A stretch of DNA of 64,000 bases from Epiperipatus broadwayi (lineage: Eukaryota; Onychophora; Udeonychophora; Euonychophora; Peripatidae). Below, in pieces: positions 62,201-64,000 of the stretch. The stretch lies in the NCBI GenBank assembly GCA_028023455.1, contig JAQFVV010006313.1:62001-126000 (forward strand), in the 5' to 3' direction. Made by a program: the position numbers and the translations under genes. Each line of letters starts with the position of its first letter. The first letter of the stretch is position 1. The notes beneath the pieces were generated by a model. It worked only from the letters and a program-made list of their open reading frames with translations, searched no databases and was not told the DNA's origin.

Positions 62201-64000
62201 TAATATTTTCGATAAATCATCTACCTTGTTTGACTAAGTGCAAACCATCTGCATAATGACAGCTGTGGATGCTAATAGATTAAACATTTTTTTATTTATT
62301 TTAGGTCTGTCATCCAACAACAGTTCTCTTAATAATAATAATTTTGATTCATGTATTATGTATAAACATTTCAATTGTTTGCAATATTTTTTTTTTTCAG
62401 TTTGCTCATATAAAGTATTTTATAACTATAAATATTATACTTTTCAGATATTAATTATGTCAGTAGATAAAAAAAATATGAACTGAATAAAACAAATTCA
62501 AGGTCTTATTATCCAAATTGATTTCGCATATGATGGAGTTATTAACATAGGGAAAAAAACTATTGGCAAATTTTGTAATGAAAACATCACTTGTCAGAGT
62601 TACAAATATAAATCTACATTGTAAAGAATGCATAATAATATGGGTTTTTTTAATAGAAAAAATAATATACTTCTCATAAAACTAAAATAATAGATATCTC
62701 AAACGATTTTTTCTAAATATGTATTGTTCCTAAACAGAACATCACAGCTGCTAGAGCACATTTTATCACTTGACATAGAAAATCAATTTAAGAAGAAAAG
62801 TTTTTAAAAGAAGTGGTTTTTGTGAATGCACTATTATACTATTTATGATGTTCAAGAAAAAGACTGGATAATAAAACAAATCATAATTCAGGGAAAGATG
62901 TGTCAGAAAAAAAATTTATTTTCAAATCAATTGCGATTTAAAATATACGAAAATGTATTTAATCGCATTAGATGGGATTTTAACATAATGGATCATATCT
63001 AACCTGCAGTTTTCCGAAATATAAATCTGGAAATATAAAGAAGGAAGAATTGATAAAAATAATAACTATAATATGAAAAACTACTGCTGTAGGTAATTTT
63101 TAAGGAATTCAGTTGTATATTTACAAAAAAATGAGTATTGATTTAAAAAAAAAAAAAAAAAAAACTGTTTCCATAACAGTTGACAGTGTTTGTGCTTTAA
63201 TGTAGTTGGGAAAAAAATTGATATATTTAACAACTAAAAAAAAATATATGATTTTATTTAATTGAATTTCATTGTCTCATGCACCATAAAAATTAATGAG
63301 CAAATTTTAATAGCATTTGGCATTTTATAAATGCAAAAGTTCCCCATAACCAAGAATTTGTCCAGTTATTACAGGAAATTCATTCGTAATATTCCGAACC
63401 TAAAGTGAAAGTGCAATCGACTTCAATTGTTTCAGTGGTGGTCAATGTTTAATTCAGTTTATACACTTATTAAAAGAAATGAAACTTTTTATCAGAAAAA
63501 TTAATGTTTATGATAAAATATTACATCTAGAATGAATAAATGACTTAATTCTTGTGATATTACTCAGAATTTCAATGAACTGAATAAAAATAATCAGGAC
63601 TGTGTTCAAGTTGTATTAACCATGTCTGTAAATAATAAAATGTTTATTATAAAATTTTAGTATTATACAAAAATGATTTGAATATAGAAATTATAAAATA
63701 TTTTTTATACTTACAAAAAAAAATTTAAGATTCTAAAGTTTTTGAAAATAGTATCAATATTAAAAAAATTGCTTTGAAAAACTGGATTTTTTGGAAAAAA
63801 AAACCTATTCAAATTATACATTTAGAAACAAAACTGCAGTATATTTTGTATGCATAAAATCGATTTATTAAAAATTGGTATTAATCTCTATCTTTGAATT
63901 TGCACAATTCCAAAGCATATTTATGTGAAAAAAACAAATTTGAAATTTAATTACAGAGCTAGAAAAACAAATTTCAGAAGAATATTATTGACAATAAAAA
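62201..64000. other. AT-rich stretch, no gene recognised
   Basis: Small open frame at 62238-62486 (plus) has no motif. Poly(A) runs occur near 63147-63165. I see no exon, RNA gene or mobile element here. Confidence 0.6.

Overview
The window looks like intergenic or intronic DNA from a very AT-rich metazoan genome. It has no operons, ribosome binding sites or dense coding. It does have spliced-gene signals (one likely exon at 52.6 kb), more than 25 long (TA)n arrays, tRNA-derived SINEs with target-site duplications, a LINE, a hAT-type MITE, many Penelope-like element (PLE) fragments and hammerhead-ribozyme repeats. PLEs together with ribozyme repeats and (TA)n suggest a mollusc, perhaps a cephalopod, but the sequence alone does not fix the taxon. 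Most open frames over 60 codons are (TA)n runs read as Tyr-Ile repeats, or broken transposon pieces.

Layout. 0-5.3 kb: microsatellites, a complete hAT MITE (963-1481), two PLE fragments, a foldback hairpin and a 107-bp SINE. 5.3-14.8 kb: mostly unrecognised AT-rich DNA with a second 107-bp SINE and a head-to-head pair of a second SINE-like family. 14.8-16.6 kb: a PLE 3' end between two (TA)n arrays, then a strand-skewed, homopolymer-rich stretch. 18.2-28.85 kb: one large LTR retroelement on the minus strand. It has about 3.4-kb LTRs (18212-21631 and 25414-28850), a polypurine tract, a hairpin-bearing minisatellite and broken charged coiled-coil frames, and no visible pol. 31-49 kb: at least eight PLE pieces, several ending at (TA)n arrays, and one fairly complete RT + GIY-YIG copy (37181-39480, minus). 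52.6-53.1 kb: a probable signal-peptide exon of a cellular gene with a promoter-like region upstream (minus). 54.4-56.65 kb: diverged direct and inverted repeats. 56.74-57.98 kb: a palindromic array of four hammerhead-ribozyme repeats with a 417-bp period, two per strand. 58.9-62.2 kb: a decayed LINE on the minus strand.

The strongest discovery candidate is the hammerhead array. Two plus-strand copies keep the full catalytic core (CUGAAGA, a 4-bp stem II, GAAAC and a GUC cleavage site) and a paired helix I. They are exactly 417 bp apart, so a transcript could release a 417-nt RNA. The two minus-strand copies are mutated. A second theme is inversion. SINEs, PLE ends, the ribozyme repeats and several short unique flanks around (TA)n cores all occur as head-to-head inverted pairs, which suggests that hairpin-forming (TA)n tracts or foldback priming shape this locus.

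All calls were made by reading the sequence. No database search, alignment program or folding program was run. Edges of decayed elements are approximate.
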